From: Kuschelorhynchus macadamiae
Lineage: Eukaryota > Arthropoda > Insecta > Coleoptera > Curculionidae
Assembly: GCA_030620095.1 (NCBI GenBank)
Contig: JAUTXW010000941.1
Location: forward strand, 1 to 64,000
DNA: 64,000 bases
Reading direction: 5' to 3'
A model generated the notes under the pieces. The model searched no databases, was not told the origin of the DNA, and saw only the letters and a list, made by a program, of their open reading frames with translations. The stretch's first letter is position 1, and every line of letters begins with the position of its first letter. The translations under genes were made by a program, and so were the position numbers. Positions 1-10,951 of the stretch are shown piece after piece.

Positions 1-1009
1 TGTTGCACTCTCGAATATATTTCTTTACTCCTGCCCACGTAAGTTCAATAGGGTTGAGGTCGCACATGTATGGAAGCAACCTTAAAGGTGTATGACCGAG
101 GTTACGTTACATACAAGACTGTTCGATTTAAGCCACGATATCATATGAGCTTTTGTCGAGTATTTATTTGGCATTTCATCTTCTGCGTGAGAATGATAAG
201 ACGCATTATCCATTACCACGACTGATTTGGGAGGAATGTTAGGTAGAAGCTTCTCGAGCAACCACTTTTGAAAATTATCTCTATTCATCTGTCCATGATA
301 GTCTCCCGTTGTTAGTCCCGAGCGAAAAACTAAAGCAGCACCTGGAACAAATCCGGCTTCTGAACAAGCATGAACTATAATAAAGTGACTACTAGAGCGG
401 ATTCCCTGAAAAACACCTGTAACACTTTCACTTTGCCAGCATTTGTCCACTATCATATCATTATCTACCCAGGTTTCGTCTAGATATACAATATTGCGTA
501 CTTCTTGCCTATATTGCCTTACAGTTCATAGATATTTCACCCACCAGTGAAAAATATTTGGTCTCTCTGAGCAAGTTTTGTTTATTTTGGCATCATTTCA
601 TCGTAAAAGCCGGTTTAAGGTTTTATACCCGTACGGAAAATCTATTTTGTTCTTTACAACACGAAGTAGAGGTTTACAGGTCGGAACCTTCTTCAAGTTT
701 ATATAAAAATCCTCTATTGTTCGTCGAATTACTTGAAAATTACCATCGTTAATTTTTTCTTTGTTTGATAACCGGGATCTTTTTTTACCAGGAGATTTTA
801 AAGGTGAAATAGAACATGAGCGATCATTATGATTGAATTTTTCTTACACTACTTTCCGAAACACCAGTGTAAAATGCAGCGCGTTCTGTTCGATTTTGAA
901 TTGGAATAGTCAAACTATTATTTTCAGCTTCTCTAATACATGCCTCTATACCGCTCGCAATAACGTCACGTGCACCGCTTCGAATTGTTTTTCCTCTTTT
1001 GCTCGCCAT
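1..1009 (-). pseudogene. Sailor-like IS630/Tc1/mariner transposase, copy A, cut by window edge
   Basis: DDE transposase read on the minus strand from an ATG at 1007-1009 (MASKRGKT). An N-terminal helix-turn-helix-like stretch (SESSVRKI) lies near 830-870. The first catalytic Asp is in LDETW near 470, the second in VVVMDNASYHS near 200, and the catalytic Glu in NPIELTWAG near 20-50, so the C-terminus lies outside the window. Stops and frame changes near 520-560 and 85 make it a pseudogene. It aligns in motif order with the elements at 7.1 kb, 40 kb and 54 kb but is a diverged member. The very long second-Asp-to-Glu spacing recalls the DD82E/Sailor group; that name is inference. Confidence 0.75.
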
Positions 1010-1463
1010 CGTTACTTCGAAATAATAATTCAAATTCAACGCAACGCATTTATATAAAAATGAAAACAAATGCTCGAAATGTATAGGCGCCACTGGAAAT
1101 AGCTAGAACCTTCTAGCGGCAAGTGCATGGACACTCTAGGCACATCCCAATTAGGACCAGTACGAAATTTACTAAATCCTCGATTAATTTTCTGTATCGC
1201 TTAGCTGGTGTACTTTATAGGTGAAGCGGCAAACTATTACAACAAATAAAATAACATAAAATTTATTTGCGTACACAAATTTTACTTTTCCGCCTGCTTA
1301 AGACTATGAACCTTTATTTTAAGGACCGCCCGATTTTCTTTCGTGTCCCGCACTTTACTAGGAACTGGCATAGTGAAAATCAGCATTTAATGTTTTAAAG
1401 GGCACAACAAGGACGTTTTGGAGTTGGGGTGTCATGTTTTTTTTTTTGGGCAGACATATAGTT
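1010..1463. other. Unassigned stretch, possible 5' end of element A
   Basis: No frame with homology. It begins with the leader of the transposase at 1-1009. The words GGCGCCACTGG near 1087 and a similar GCCACTGG near 40363 lie upstream of two related transposase fragments, so the element end may be close to 1090-1130. The palindrome CTAGAACCTTCTAG is at about 1103. Beyond that I see nothing. Confidence 0.3.
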
Positions 1464-1850
1464 TATAAGATTTTTGAAGGAGGACTTACAACATGTAGAT
1501 ACCTAGAAATCCTTGAGAAAGCTATTCCAGAACTGCTCGAAAATATTCCATTAGCCCAATATAATGCTGTTTACATACAGCAAAATAGTGCCCCGTTACA
1601 ACTCTAGGCTCTTAAGCGAATTTCTTGAAAATAACTTTCCTCAAAGATGGATAGGTTCCAACGGACCTGTCAGATGGCCTCCAATATCTCCAGATCTCTC
1701 AATTTTAGATTTTTTTATGGTGTTATATACAAAATGAAGTATGGTGTTATATACAAAATGAAGTATATAAAACACGATATGGCAGCTTAGCAGAACTTCG
1801 AGAGACCTTTCGAAGTCTGCGAATACATGTGCCACAATACAATTAAAAAA
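1464..1850 (+). pseudogene. Mariner-like transposase, C-terminal remnant
   Basis: Plus-strand reading gives FEGGLTTCRYLEILEKAIPE followed by a segment where the usual QQDGAPPH motif has become QQNSAPLQL, so the second catalytic Asp is lost. A stop at about 1603 and a frame change follow, then WIGSNGPVRWPPISPDL with the third acidic residue in SPDL, and DFFM. The same motif order occurs in the elements at 12.4 kb, 46.4 kb and 56.2 kb. It has no N-terminus and no recognisable TIR, so it is an old fragment. Confidence 0.7.
1716..1763. repeat. 24-bp perfect tandem duplication
   Basis: The unit starting TATGGTGTTATATAC is present twice back to back inside the transposase remnant, adding eight codons after DFFM. 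It looks like local slippage after inactivation. Confidence 0.9.
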
Positions 1851-2487
1851 CTATAGATATTTTTATATAAGAAGATACCTATATGCAAGGTATCCAATTC
1901 TTCGTTAGCAATATGTAACTTTCAAATGTTTATTATTGTTATTCGTGGCATACTATTAAATTATGCATTTAATTTCAGAAAATTGTCATTTAATTGCGTG
2001 TTTCTGAGAGACAGTGGTTACTATTTTAGAAAAAGTAAAAAAAAAACAAATTTTATAGTCTATAAATATACAGGGCTTTCCATTTTTAAAAAATTAAGTA
2101 AAGTTCTATAACTTTTTGACCTGACCCTGTATACTAATTCCGAAGGTGGAATTGAGTTCTATGGGAAAAGCTATATAAGAAAAAGTTTTCATATTTTCGA
2201 TAAGTTCTGATAGTTGAGAAATGAGGGAGGGGTACCTGAAAATGCAACATTTTCAATTTAGCCTGTATCTTAAAAACTAAAAGGGCTATGTTAATTTTGT
2301 TAACGGCATCTTTAGTTTTACGAAAAAGTAGCCTACTGTCGCGAAACCGCAACGTTCTATATATAAAAATAACGGAGATACCCCGCAAAAGTACCCAAAA
2401 TAGGACACCCGTAAATAAGAATAGTGAAAGTTGTACACGAATTCTGAACTACGCGGGAACCAAACAGAAATAACTATACACTTGTCT
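1851..2487. other. Unassigned AT-rich stretch
   Basis: Contains several short open frames on both strands with no recognisable motif. The words GACCTGACCCTGTATAC near 2118 resemble the CCCTGTATA ends of mariner-type elements, but no partner end was found. Nothing further can be supported. Confidence 0.3.
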
Positions 2488-3046
2488 TCCCAATCCACAA
2501 ATCCGCCTCTTACGAAAAATTGGCAAGTTACGCATGCATAAGAATTTTCAACAAGGTACGAGACCATATAAAAGAATGCAATTCATATCACCAGTTTAGG
2601 AAAACCCTTAGGAAATATCTGACACAGAAAGCATTCTACTAGTATTTTTTTTTGTAAGAAGCTCAATAATTTTTGTAATTGCAGTATATTATTATTGAAT
2701 TCAAACCTAATTGACTTTTATCTGAAGACTATACCGATCGCAGGAAAAATTTTGTATCTAACACATGCGGAATTACGCCGTCGCGTGCGGGAAAATACCA
2801 CTTTCTGCACCACTCGTTAGATAAATAACTGTTGAGCTATTCTTTATAGACGTATCTAAATGTTATGTTAGTCTAAGTAATAGTCCAAAAGTTCTCTTTT
2901 TGCCATTTTAATTGTATTATTCCTTACATGTTAATTTAAATTTATTTCTTTTGTTTATAGTCCTAGTTACAAATATTATCACTAAACCGTTGTCAGTGTA
3001 AACGACTTTATGGAAGGACTAAATCATTATTATTATTTTTATATAT
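2488..3046 (+). pseudogene. Non-LTR retrotransposon 3' end (C-terminal codons plus 3' UTR)
   Basis: An open stretch ending at TAG 2640-2642 reads SYACIRIFNKVRDHIKEC and then FRKTLRKYLTQKAFY. This matches the style of the last residues of insect non-LTR ORF2 proteins (short basic segment, final aromatic residues). The following ~400 bp has no frame and ends in an (ATT)n-like run near 3028-3045, as non-LTR 3' tails often do. The RT core is missing. Confidence 0.5.
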
Positions 3047-3355
3047 ACCAAATCTCAGTCAATTTCGATATCGGAAACTGTTTTTTAGGTTTATTTTATT
3101 TCGCACCTTTTAGCTTTATTTTTACGCATCCTGTATCAGAAATTCACGATTGAACTGTTGGACACCATAATAATCTATTGTCGTCGGGTTTATACACGTA
3201 TACCAAATCTCAGTCAATGTCGATGACCGGAACTGTTTTATAATTTCCAGCATTACTCTTTTGTGTTGGACCGAAAACAGGATGGAAAAAAATTGCTACT
3301 AAAACAGAGATTGCAGAAAGGCAATACTAAGGCTCGACATTTTTTGAGACGAGCT
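3047..3355. repeat. Direct repeat about 45 bp long, twice, in otherwise blank DNA
   Basis: TATACCAAATCTCAGTCAAT followed by a GAAACTG/GGAACTG-like tail occurs near 3044 and again near 3199, about 155 bp apart. No coding signal between them. Confidence 0.6.
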
Positions 3356-3529
3356 TCAAGCATCAGTGGCGGCTCGTGGGGAGGTCAATAACAAATTATA
3401 GGCATACTTAAAATAAAAATAAATATCTTATCTTTAAATTGAGCTTTAAATTCTCTCGAAGTTCAGGTCTACTCTTCGTTCTTTAGAATTAGAAAAATGC
3501 TGAATGACACGTTCGTTAAAATCGCACTT

Positions 3530-4010
3530 ACATTCCTTTTATAAACGATTTCTTGATGCTTAACATTGCTAAAGCAGATAGTCTGTCTTGGCCCAACTCC
3601 TCAACAAAATTTATAAGCCCTCGAAAAACCCCTGGATTTTCAAACAAAGCCGTTTCATCATGCCCACGTAGTGCCAGCTCGAATGTCCCACAAAATTTTG
3701 CACGATCTATAATTTTGTTTAAAATATAATGAGTTTTGGATACAAAACTCTAAAGGATTTTCTATAAGTGATCTGTAGAAAACGCATGCCTTTTATTTTT
3801 TCTTTTAAGTGTTTTAAGTCATTAATACCGGTTTTGCACCATAATGAGTGCGACGAGTCCTTAGAAAACAACAAACAAACAGTAAAATGAGTTAGAGACT
3901 TCACAACCACATATCCAGTTAGCTAAATCGTACATACTTTTGCGAAAGTCTCGATAAACCTCTTTATTTTTGTCTTTACTAGTTTGTCGTATACTAAGTT
4001 CTGACCACTT
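3530..4010 (-). pseudogene. hAT transposase N-terminal fragment, TTF-type zinc finger region
   Basis: Minus-strand frames read SNSFYCLLFSKDSS-like and then KTGINDLKHLKEKIK, the TTF-type zinc-finger segment of ZMYM1-like hAT transposases. Further on comes FCGTFELALRGHDETALFEN and GVFRGLINFVEELG, also typical of this group and comparable to the proteins at 24.3 kb and 50.7 kb. Some zinc ligands are lost and the RNase H-like catalytic core and dimerisation domain are absent. The piece lies between the nested LINE and the left hAT end, in the expected orientation. Confidence 0.7.
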
Positions 4011-4040
4011 ACCTTGAATTCGATTATTTTCTCAAAATTA

Positions 4041-5381
4041 GTAGTGGTAGCAGTAGTTAGGGGGAGGTCTAGAGACCTGACTGGTAGGCCTATAAGGCCC
4101 TTTCAGTCTACCCCAGCTCGTCTCTCTACCACCAACCGCCACCAGGTGTACATCCTTGAATTTGCCTGTCCTTACTATGTAAGTCTGCATATCCTTCCAT
4201 GCAAGATCCTTAACTTCGTCCCTATGCAAGACCGTAGTGCCGAAAATATCTCGTCGCAGTCTCGCTCGCACTTCACATCTGCACAGGAAGTGAGGCGGAA
4301 TTTCCTCCTCTTCCTGACACTCCGTACAGATAGAATCTTCCTCAATGCCTAACATAAAGACGTGTCTCCTCTATCGACAGTGCCCCGTTACTGTTCCTAC
4401 GATGGAATTTAGAGCTTCTAGTAACTAGGGCTAGTAACCACTCTGTTCGGCCCTTATCGGGCTTCACAATGAAGTCTTTAGCTTGCCTCCCGACCCCGGA
4501 CTGGCCCCATTCACGTTGAAGTTCATGTTGTGCCCATTCGTCGAGTGCTGTCCTTATCTGCTGCTTAGTGATGCCTAAAGCTGGTTCTGGTCCTACATAC
4601 GGGCTGGTGGCGCCGAGTCTAGCAAACTCATCTGCCCTCTCGTTGCCCTCAATCCCACAGTGTCCTGGCACCCAAACTAACTTCACACTTTTACGTCGCG
4701 CCAACTGCTCTAGCCTGTCACCGCATTCCTGAACCAAAATTGATCCCGCCAGGGGTGAGTCGAGTGCCTTAAGTGCTGCTTGACTGTCTGAGCATATAAC
4801 AATCTCTCCCTCTGCCCCCTCTATGACTTCCTTCATCGTTATTGCCATTAGAATGGCATATACCTCAGCCTGAAACACCGTTGAAAACTTCCCCAAAGGG
4901 AAGCTGGACACGGTTTGTGTAGCCTCAATATAAACTCCAGCACCAGAGGATTGTAACTGTGTCATACGTGAATCATCCGTATAACAAACAATGGCCTCTC
5001 TGGAGAACTCCAGCCTGTTTCTCTCCCAGTTCTCTCTTTCGGGGATTGAGATACTATAACCCTTATTCCATCTTAGTCTGCCTGAGGGTCGCGCTACTCT
5101 GTAGGTAGATAAAGGGATCTCTCTTTCCACAATGTGGGAGATCCTTGCATGACCCACAACCTCACCTTTGGTATGCCAAGTTCCTGCGTCTCTCATTCGC
5201 AAGTGCGCTGCCATAGCATCTTTCTTAATGAAAGTCGACAATGATGGCAGCCCTAGCAAGACATCCAATGCTGCTGACGGCCGCGGCGTCGTCCTCATTG
5301 CTCCAGTTATCGTTAGGCTAGCCAGTCTCTGGAATTTTGCAAGACTGGAACGAATGGTTTTCCTCTCCACCGAGGGCCACC
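4041..5381 (-). mobile_element. 5'-truncated non-LTR retrotransposon (LINE copy 1), flanked by 12-bp TSD
   Basis: The 12-mer TTCTCAAAATTA occurs exactly at 4029-4040 and 5382-5393, bracketing the insert. The 3' end (minus strand) finishes in a TAC/TAG-rich tail near 4041-4060, and the 5' end is cut inside ORF2. Exact duplications and a truncated 5' end are the normal product of target-primed reverse transcription. A second copy of the same family lies at 17096-18600. Confidence 0.9.
4050..5381 (-). pseudogene. LINE ORF2 C-terminal half: RT thumb, RNase H and zinc knuckle
   Basis: Minus-strand protein starting near RKTIRSSLAKFQRLASL (end of RT domain). RNase H catalytic positions are visible: YTDDS, FQAEVYAIL, CSDSQAALKAL and VPGHCGIEGNERADEFA (Asp, Glu, Asp, then His/Asp). 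After a frameshift near 4345-4430 the protein continues as GIEEDSICTECQEEEE and HFLCRCEVRARLRRD, a Cys-Cys-His-Cys knuckle common at the ends of R1/I/LOA-type ORF2. RT catalytic residues are missing, so the copy cannot move by itself. Confidence 0.85.
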
Positions 5382-5385
5382 TTCT

Positions 5386-5600
5386 CAAAATTAAGTTCGT
5401 TAGCACTCTTTAGTTGTTTAATTTTTGGACTACCGACATTTTATTTCATCTACATTCACAACTCAAACATAGACCACTTTGAAATTGGTTATTTTTGCAA
5501 AATTAGGTTCGTAAGCACTTTTTAGTTGTTTATTTTTTTGCACTAGTCACTACCAACATTTATTTCCTGTATATTTCCAACTCACACATGGATCATACAA
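5386..5600. repeat. Two tandem copies of a ~112-bp unit in hAT element 1
   Basis: CAAAATTAAGTTCGTTAGCA at 5386 is repeated in diverged form as CAAAATTAGGTTCGTAAGCA at 5498, followed in both by CTTTTTAGTTGTTTA-like and CCAACTCA-like words. The LINE target duplication overlaps the first copy. No gene here. Confidence 0.75.
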
Positions 5601-5745
5601 ATATATATTACAAAAAAACAGTATATAAATTAATTTTCATCGATTAAAAACGTCCGAAACAATATCGAGTTAGAATATCGACCGCGCGACCTCTGAACAA
5701 CTCAACTTCCGCATGCCGACGTGATGCCGCGACCGATCGATCGAA

Positions 5746-6027
5746 TTATGAGAAGAGACCGGCTGATGACTCAAATCGCGATTTCATATTCCATTTGATA
5801 TCACGTTCGGCTGCCGCTCGGTAGCTGTGAAATCTTCGGGTACTTTCGTCAAGCTTTAAGGTAATCAGGGCAATTCGGACTGCCCAGCCTAGCTTAGTAT
5901 AGCGTATTTTATTATGCCTAAGGAACGCAACGAGACCATTGGAACCGCCGCGTGTGGCTAATAGTGTAGCGTATTTAACTTTTCCCAAGGTTCGCGTTTT
6001 ATTACAACTATTAGGAGGGATGATCAA
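5746..6027 (-). CDS. Unrecognised open frame in the 5' part of hAT element 1
   Basis: An uninterrupted 93-codon frame on the minus strand lies directly inside the hAT 5' end, upstream of the transposase fragment. It is basic and contains RYTKLGWAVRIALITLKLDE; I do not recognise it. It may be untranslated leader that stays open by chance, or a 5' exon of the element. No signal peptide or membrane segment is visible. Confidence 0.25.
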   Translation of the reverse strand: MIIPPNSCNKTRTLGKVKYATLLATRGGSNGLVAFLRHNKIRYTKLGWAVRIALITLKLDESTRRFHSYRAAAERDIKWNMKSRFESSAGLFS

Positions 6028-6107
6028 ATGAATAATTTATTTTCTGAAATATATTTGTGGGGTTATTGACCAATTGACCCTATGGAAGAGCCGCCACTGT
6101 CAAGCAC

Positions 6108-6932
6108 TTAAATATTCAAGTTGTGAAAATACATACCATTGAGTTTGTTTAGATGTGTAGTTTTGGTAATATAGTGTATTAAAGGGGCTAAATTCTTTGA
6201 AGAACGTTTTATATGAATTGAATTGCGAGCTATCATGCCTGACATGAATCTTCTCGACGAAAATTATAATATATTTGGGGGACTATACGTAATCTCCCAT
6301 AATAGCCGCAAAAATAAGAACACGTTTTAAGGGTTATTAAACATTATCTAGGCATTGTGGCAAAACCAAATCTACACTGAGAACTAAAAACGGAAAAGTT
6401 TGACTAACGAACGACCATTTTAATTTAACAGTTTATAATATTAAAAAACACAAGCCTGGAATCAGTAACATTTTTTGGTAAAATGGATTAGGGAATTATT
6501 AAATATATTTACCAGAAACTAATTTAAACCAACAGACTTTAACAAGTTCTATGAAATTAGAATATTACGAGTATGCACTAAAAAGCTATAGTTCTATTGC
6601 TAAAACTTGTTTACTAACACGATAATTGTAAGCAATTTTTGTTATTATATAACCATTTCGTGTGCATTCTCAGTGGAATAACTTTTTAATTACAAATAAT
6701 GCCCCGCAAACTATAATTTTATTTATTTCCTGCTCTCAAACAAATTTTCCATTCGATATTATGCAATGTGTTCACGAACGATTGTGTATTATGAAGAAAA
6801 ACAATAATTTTCCATCTAGATGTACTTGTTAAAAAAAAGGAAGATGGTAACTAGGACAGTTTAAATGCATTAGGTTATTACTATATCAATATTTAGAGCT
6901 CTTTCGATTTCTGCTCAAGATTCTTTATTATA
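6108..6932. other. Unassigned AT-rich stretch
   Basis: Between hAT element 1 and Sailor-like element B. Stops are dense in all frames and I see no terminal repeats, microsatellites or motifs. Confidence 0.4.
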
Positions 6933-7082
6933 GTCAAAAGCAGTGCTATCGTGCGGATCATACGATTTATCAACGACAAACTTTTTAAGGAGGAATTTTG
7001 AGGATACACACATAAATACCAACAGTTGCAAAAATCTTTGAGCGATGTCACTTCAAAGTTAGATTGACAAGTCAGTGACAAA

Positions 7083-8338
7083 ATGAGTAATAGAAAACAA
7101 TTTTCGGGTTTTTGCATCCACAAGCGAAAAAAATGGTATTAAATCTAATAAAATATTACGAAAATGGAAATTCACCGGCCAATATCCAGGAGACAGTAAC
7201 AAAAGCTCTGGGAATCGGTATAAGGACTGTGCAGAAAATTGTACATGACAAAAAGCATAATTTACTACCGAAGAAGATTAAGAAATGTACACGAAAAAAG
7301 CTAAAGACAGAAGACTTAAGTGACAATGTAAAAATGGATGCTCGTAACGCAATTTACGATTTATACACATCAAAAACTAATATAACCCTTCAAGTTTTAA
7401 AAGAAGCTTTAAAAAATCGAGGCATATCGAAAATTCGACTAAAATCGTTGTCAAAATTAATAAAAATGTCGGGTTTTCGATATAAAAAGGGCTGTAATCG
7501 AAGATTTTTATGCGAGTTGCCACATATAGCAAGTCAGCGTATCCAGTTTTTAAAGAAATACACGGAAAATGTGAATTCAAAATTTAGAAAAGTGGTATTT
7601 TTAGACCAGATTTGGATATTTTCTGATTTTCGGTTCATCATTTTGCATGCAGGTTCTTCAACAGGATTTCTCCCAGGTGCAAGTTTACTGTCTTCTTCAA
7701 CATCCAAAAGTATGGACTACCATGATAATATGAACTGTGAACTGTCTGAAAAGTGGTTAAAAGAACAACGGATTCCAAATTTAGATGCTTTAATCATTCT
7801 GGACAATGCATCTTATCATTCAAGAATCCTAAATAAACAACCTACTTCATCCTGGAAAAAAAGTGATATTTATGAATGGCTAATAAAACAAAAACAAAAT
7901 CCTTTACCCAATATGCTGAAACTAGAACTTCTTTTAATGGCAAGATCTATTAAAAAACCAACAATATATGCCGTAGATGAAATATTACGGAAAAGTGGAC
8001 ATGAGGTTTTACGACTGCCGCCATACCATTGCCAGTTTAACGCAATAGAATTAATATGGGCTGGGGCAAAATCATATTACGAAAAACACGTGAACGATAG
8101 TCTTACATCAGATGAAGTGCAAATTGTTTGGCAAGATTCATTAAATTATATTACGCCGGAGTACTGGAAGAAATTTGTGGAATATACTAAATCATGGGAT
8201 TGGTGCATGGAATCGAAAACGAGTTCTAGATGTCAAAATAGCACCAATGATCATTGCGCCATTTGAGGACGACTCAGAAGATGAGGACTTTTTAAGTGAT
8301 GATGATATTTTTTGGTCTATAATATTAAAAAGTTTCTG
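7083..8338 (+). pseudogene. Sailor-like transposase, copy B
   Basis: The start ATG (7083) is inferred from copy C: both begin MSNRKQFS, but copy B lost one T near 7110, shifting the frame before HPQAKKMV. An N-terminal HTH region (ALGIGIRTVQKIVHDKK) is followed by a basic linker and the DDE core. The first Asp is in VFLDQIWIF (DETW in copy C), the second in LIILDNASYHS, and the Glu in FNAIELIWAG. By my count 81 residues separate the last two, close to the DD82E signature. About 25 residues after the first Asp are deleted relative to copy C. Near 8215 the frame changes; the other frame carries an acidic tail (EDDSEDEDFLSDDD) and stops at 8336-8338. Confidence 0.85.
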
Positions 8339-8610
8339 AAGGATTATATTAGTCTTTGACGTGTATAAATCATAAGTTGCATTATGAATATCCATTTTTG
8401 CATTGTAACTTAAGTCTTTTGCCTTTGGATTTTTTCGTGTACATTTCTTAACCTTCTTCGGAAGTAAATTATGTTTTTTTTTTCATGCACAAGTTTCTGT
8501 ACATTCCTTATACCGATTCTCAGAGCTTTTTCCACTGGCTCTTGGATATTAACCAGTGATTTTAATTTAGAAATGTTTTTATTATATTTGACACCATTTT
8601 TTTATTAATT
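8339..8610 (-). repeat. Inverted partial duplicate of the transposase 5' region
   Basis: Reverse complement of this stretch aligns with 7130-7400 (roughly 85% identity by eye), including CGAAGAAGGTTAAGAAATGT and the RNVQKLVHEKK-like HTH coding. It starts right after the transposase stop, so the two are tail to tail. The frame is broken. The same arrangement is found in copy C (53398-53650), so it predates their separation. Confidence 0.85.
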
Positions 8611-8653
8611 ATAAGACACAATTTAATATATAAAAATCGGATCCAAAAAAAAT

Positions 8654-8878
<225 letters not shown>

Positions 8879-9075
8879 GTATTTTTCGCACGCATGACTC
8901 TTAATTTTCGACTAAAATTCGAAGAAATCGGATAAGTAGTTTTTTAGCTATGCCGCGAACAGACAGACTGACGGACAGACATACCTACAGACAGACGGAA
9001 TTGAGAAAACATGTTTTCCGGCATCTACGGACCCTTAAACGTAAAGATCTGAAAAAATCTCACGAGGAAAGTAAT
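8879..9075 (+). repeat. Dispersed repeat module with CAGACAGAC core
   Basis: Contains TTCGACTAAAATTCGAAG, GGATAAGTAGTTTTTTAGC, TATGCCGCGAACAGACAGAC, GAGAAAACATG and GGCATCTACGGACCC. The same word order occurs near 27100-27230, 44420-44600, 48470-48680 and 49020-49200 (the last two inverted), and in Sailor-like copy C near 53270-53400. Confidence 0.85.
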
Positions 9076-9418
9076 AACTAATTATCTTGTGTTTTTAACA
9101 AAAGCGTATAAAATTTTTGCAAAATAAAATTTTTTTGTTATCACAATACAAAAAAAAACAAGTTTTCTTTGCACAAGTGTGGCCCGCATTTAAATAAATG
9201 ACACTGTATAAGTGCGGGACTCATATTTTCATTAATTTATAAAATAATATTGCCTAATATAATAAAAAAAATTGTTTTCTTTCTCCCTGTACGTTTGTAA
9301 ATAGCCCATCGAGTTTAATAGCTCGATAAAAGAATCACACAACATTTCACTGTGTTTTCTGATTTGATTTATAATGTTAATGACATTTGGACCCGCACGA
9401 TAAGATCGCATTCGACTA

Positions 9419-9949
9419 TATCGAAAGTATTTCTATCCTGCGTAGGTACCCTTAAGGACTACACATAGTATGATACAGTTCGATTACTTTATGCTAGCAC
9501 ATTTGTCTAATGCCAATTTTGACTAACTAATTTGACGCTCTCCCAACCTTACTTATTTAATAAGAATTCATAATTATCTTCCTAAATATTCTTAATAGAA
9601 TCCAAGATTATTCGATTTACTTTTTTCAAAAAACAATATATATCAAGAAATTATTTTGGTTAATAAGGTTTTAATGTTTTTAGAAACCACAAATGCTTTT
9701 TTTATAAGTTGTTTTGACTAACTCCGGTAAGTAACAATCCCTTGTGCTTGTTTTCTTGATTTTGATGAATTTATCGTTAAAACTTGACAATAACCTAGTC
9801 TAACCTTTTTTAAGGGGTTGGAGAAGCGATTTATCGCCTGGTATTTGGACTTTAAGTATCGATTTTGTGCTGCATAAACTGTGCAGTACTCCCGCCTTGT
9901 TTGAAGGTAGCCTTTTGCTCAGGAGAGGAAATTATTTCCTCTTATTCGT
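9419..9949. other. Unassigned AT-rich stretch
   Basis: No open frame with homology and no repeat structure seen between Sailor-like element B and the LINE piece that follows. Confidence 0.4.
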
Positions 9950-10929
9950 CTATAAGCTTTTTTGATTCATGATGTTTCTAACCATGTTATGTATTATGTC
10001 CCAATGAATCTTAAAGAGAATCATCTCGTCTATTAGGCTGTTTGGTTCTAAATTTCTACCTATTCTAATTTTTGCTTCTCTTCTTTCTCTGTGCCACCCT
10101 AAGCACTCATTGAAAATAGTCTGTTCCGATTTACACTTGAGCAATATTTACAATTGTCTTCGGTGTTTCCCAATCTCCTGGTGTACGATCTAAAACTACC
10201 CTGTCCCATCATAGCCTGGGTACGACAAGAACATAATTTTTTTTCTTTTCCACCACATTCTTCCATAGTGGAGACTCTGACATTTTTTGAGCTTCTGCTC
10301 GGGTCTCACACTGGACTTCCTTGTTCATTTTCTTCTGTCTCCTGTCACAACCCGTATTACCCTACCCTAGACAGTCCGGTATCCACTTGCCACTCTTAGG
10401 AGGGTTCGACGTTAGAGACTTACTAGCATTTTTTCATATTTCTTTACTCTTGTAATATGTGACCATATCTCCGCTCCATATAGAATAACTGACTTAACTG
10501 CTCCATTTAATATGGATGTCGTTATTTTTGCACTAATAGGTCCTCCAATATGAGAATCGTCTCCAGTTTCTCTCTTGCCTTTTTTGCGGTCTCCTATACG
10601 TGTTTCCTGAAGTACAGGTTCTCGCCCACGGTTATACCCACACAGATTTACTTATCATTATGCCAGTATCACCTATGTTGAAGAAAAAGTCATCTTTTTT
10701 TCCTTTCGCCATTTACTGCCTCTGTTTTTTCGGGTCCTAGGTTTAATCCCTATCATCCAACGAGCCAGTTTTCTATTATATTTAGCTTTTTGTTTGTGTT
10801 TTCTATTAATTCTTTTTAGTGTTTGCCTTAACTACTATGGCCAAATCATCTGTATTCCCTACTACTTTTATCCTTCTGTGTATTCTGTATATTCCACAGT
10901 ATAGGGCCTAGAACGGAGCCTTGTGGAAT
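9950..10929 (-). pseudogene. R1-like non-LTR retrotransposon ORF2 fragment
   Basis: Minus-strand frames begin at PQGSVLGPILWN (RT block, about 10890-10929). They continue with NTDDLAIVVKANT, a change of the catalytic YADD to NTDD that keeps both Asp. Then comes NNDIHIKWSS or its shifted equivalent (SILNGAVKSVILYGAEIWSH). The end reads MMGQGSFRSYTRRLG, CKYC and FNECLGWHRERREAKIR, the C-terminal Cys knuckle typical of R1-type ORF2. Several frameshifts are present and no RNase H domain is visible between the RT thumb and the knuckle. The 5' side is cut at the TTAGG tract. Confidence 0.75.
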
Positions 10930-10932
10930 GTT

Positions 10933-10951
10933 AACCTAACCTAACCTAACC
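10933..10951. repeat. Short interstitial (CCTAA/TTAGG) telomere-type tract
   Basis: AACCTAACCTAACCTAACC: almost four units of the arthropod telomere repeat. It abuts the 5'-truncated end of the R1-like LINE fragment. A two-unit run also occurs near 47405-47420. Confidence 0.85.

Larger units (their letters stand above)
3356..6107 (-). mobile_element. hAT element 1 (ZMYM1/Tip100-like), with nested LINE
   Basis: Terminal inverted repeats start CAGTGGCGGCTC at 3364 and end GAGCCGCCACTG at 6099, with GGTCAAT inside both ends. The flanking 8-mers TCAAGCAT (3356-3363) and TCAAGCAC (6100-6107) match at 7 of 8 positions, the target duplication length expected for hAT. Without the LINE at 4041-5381 and its duplication the element is about 1.4 kb, so it is a deleted copy. 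It keeps only an N-terminal transposase piece on the minus strand. Confidence 0.8.

Noticed and set aside
9950..10951. True internal telomere or chromosome fusion site
   Set aside because: Fewer than four TTAGG units; too short to claim more than a telomere-type tract.
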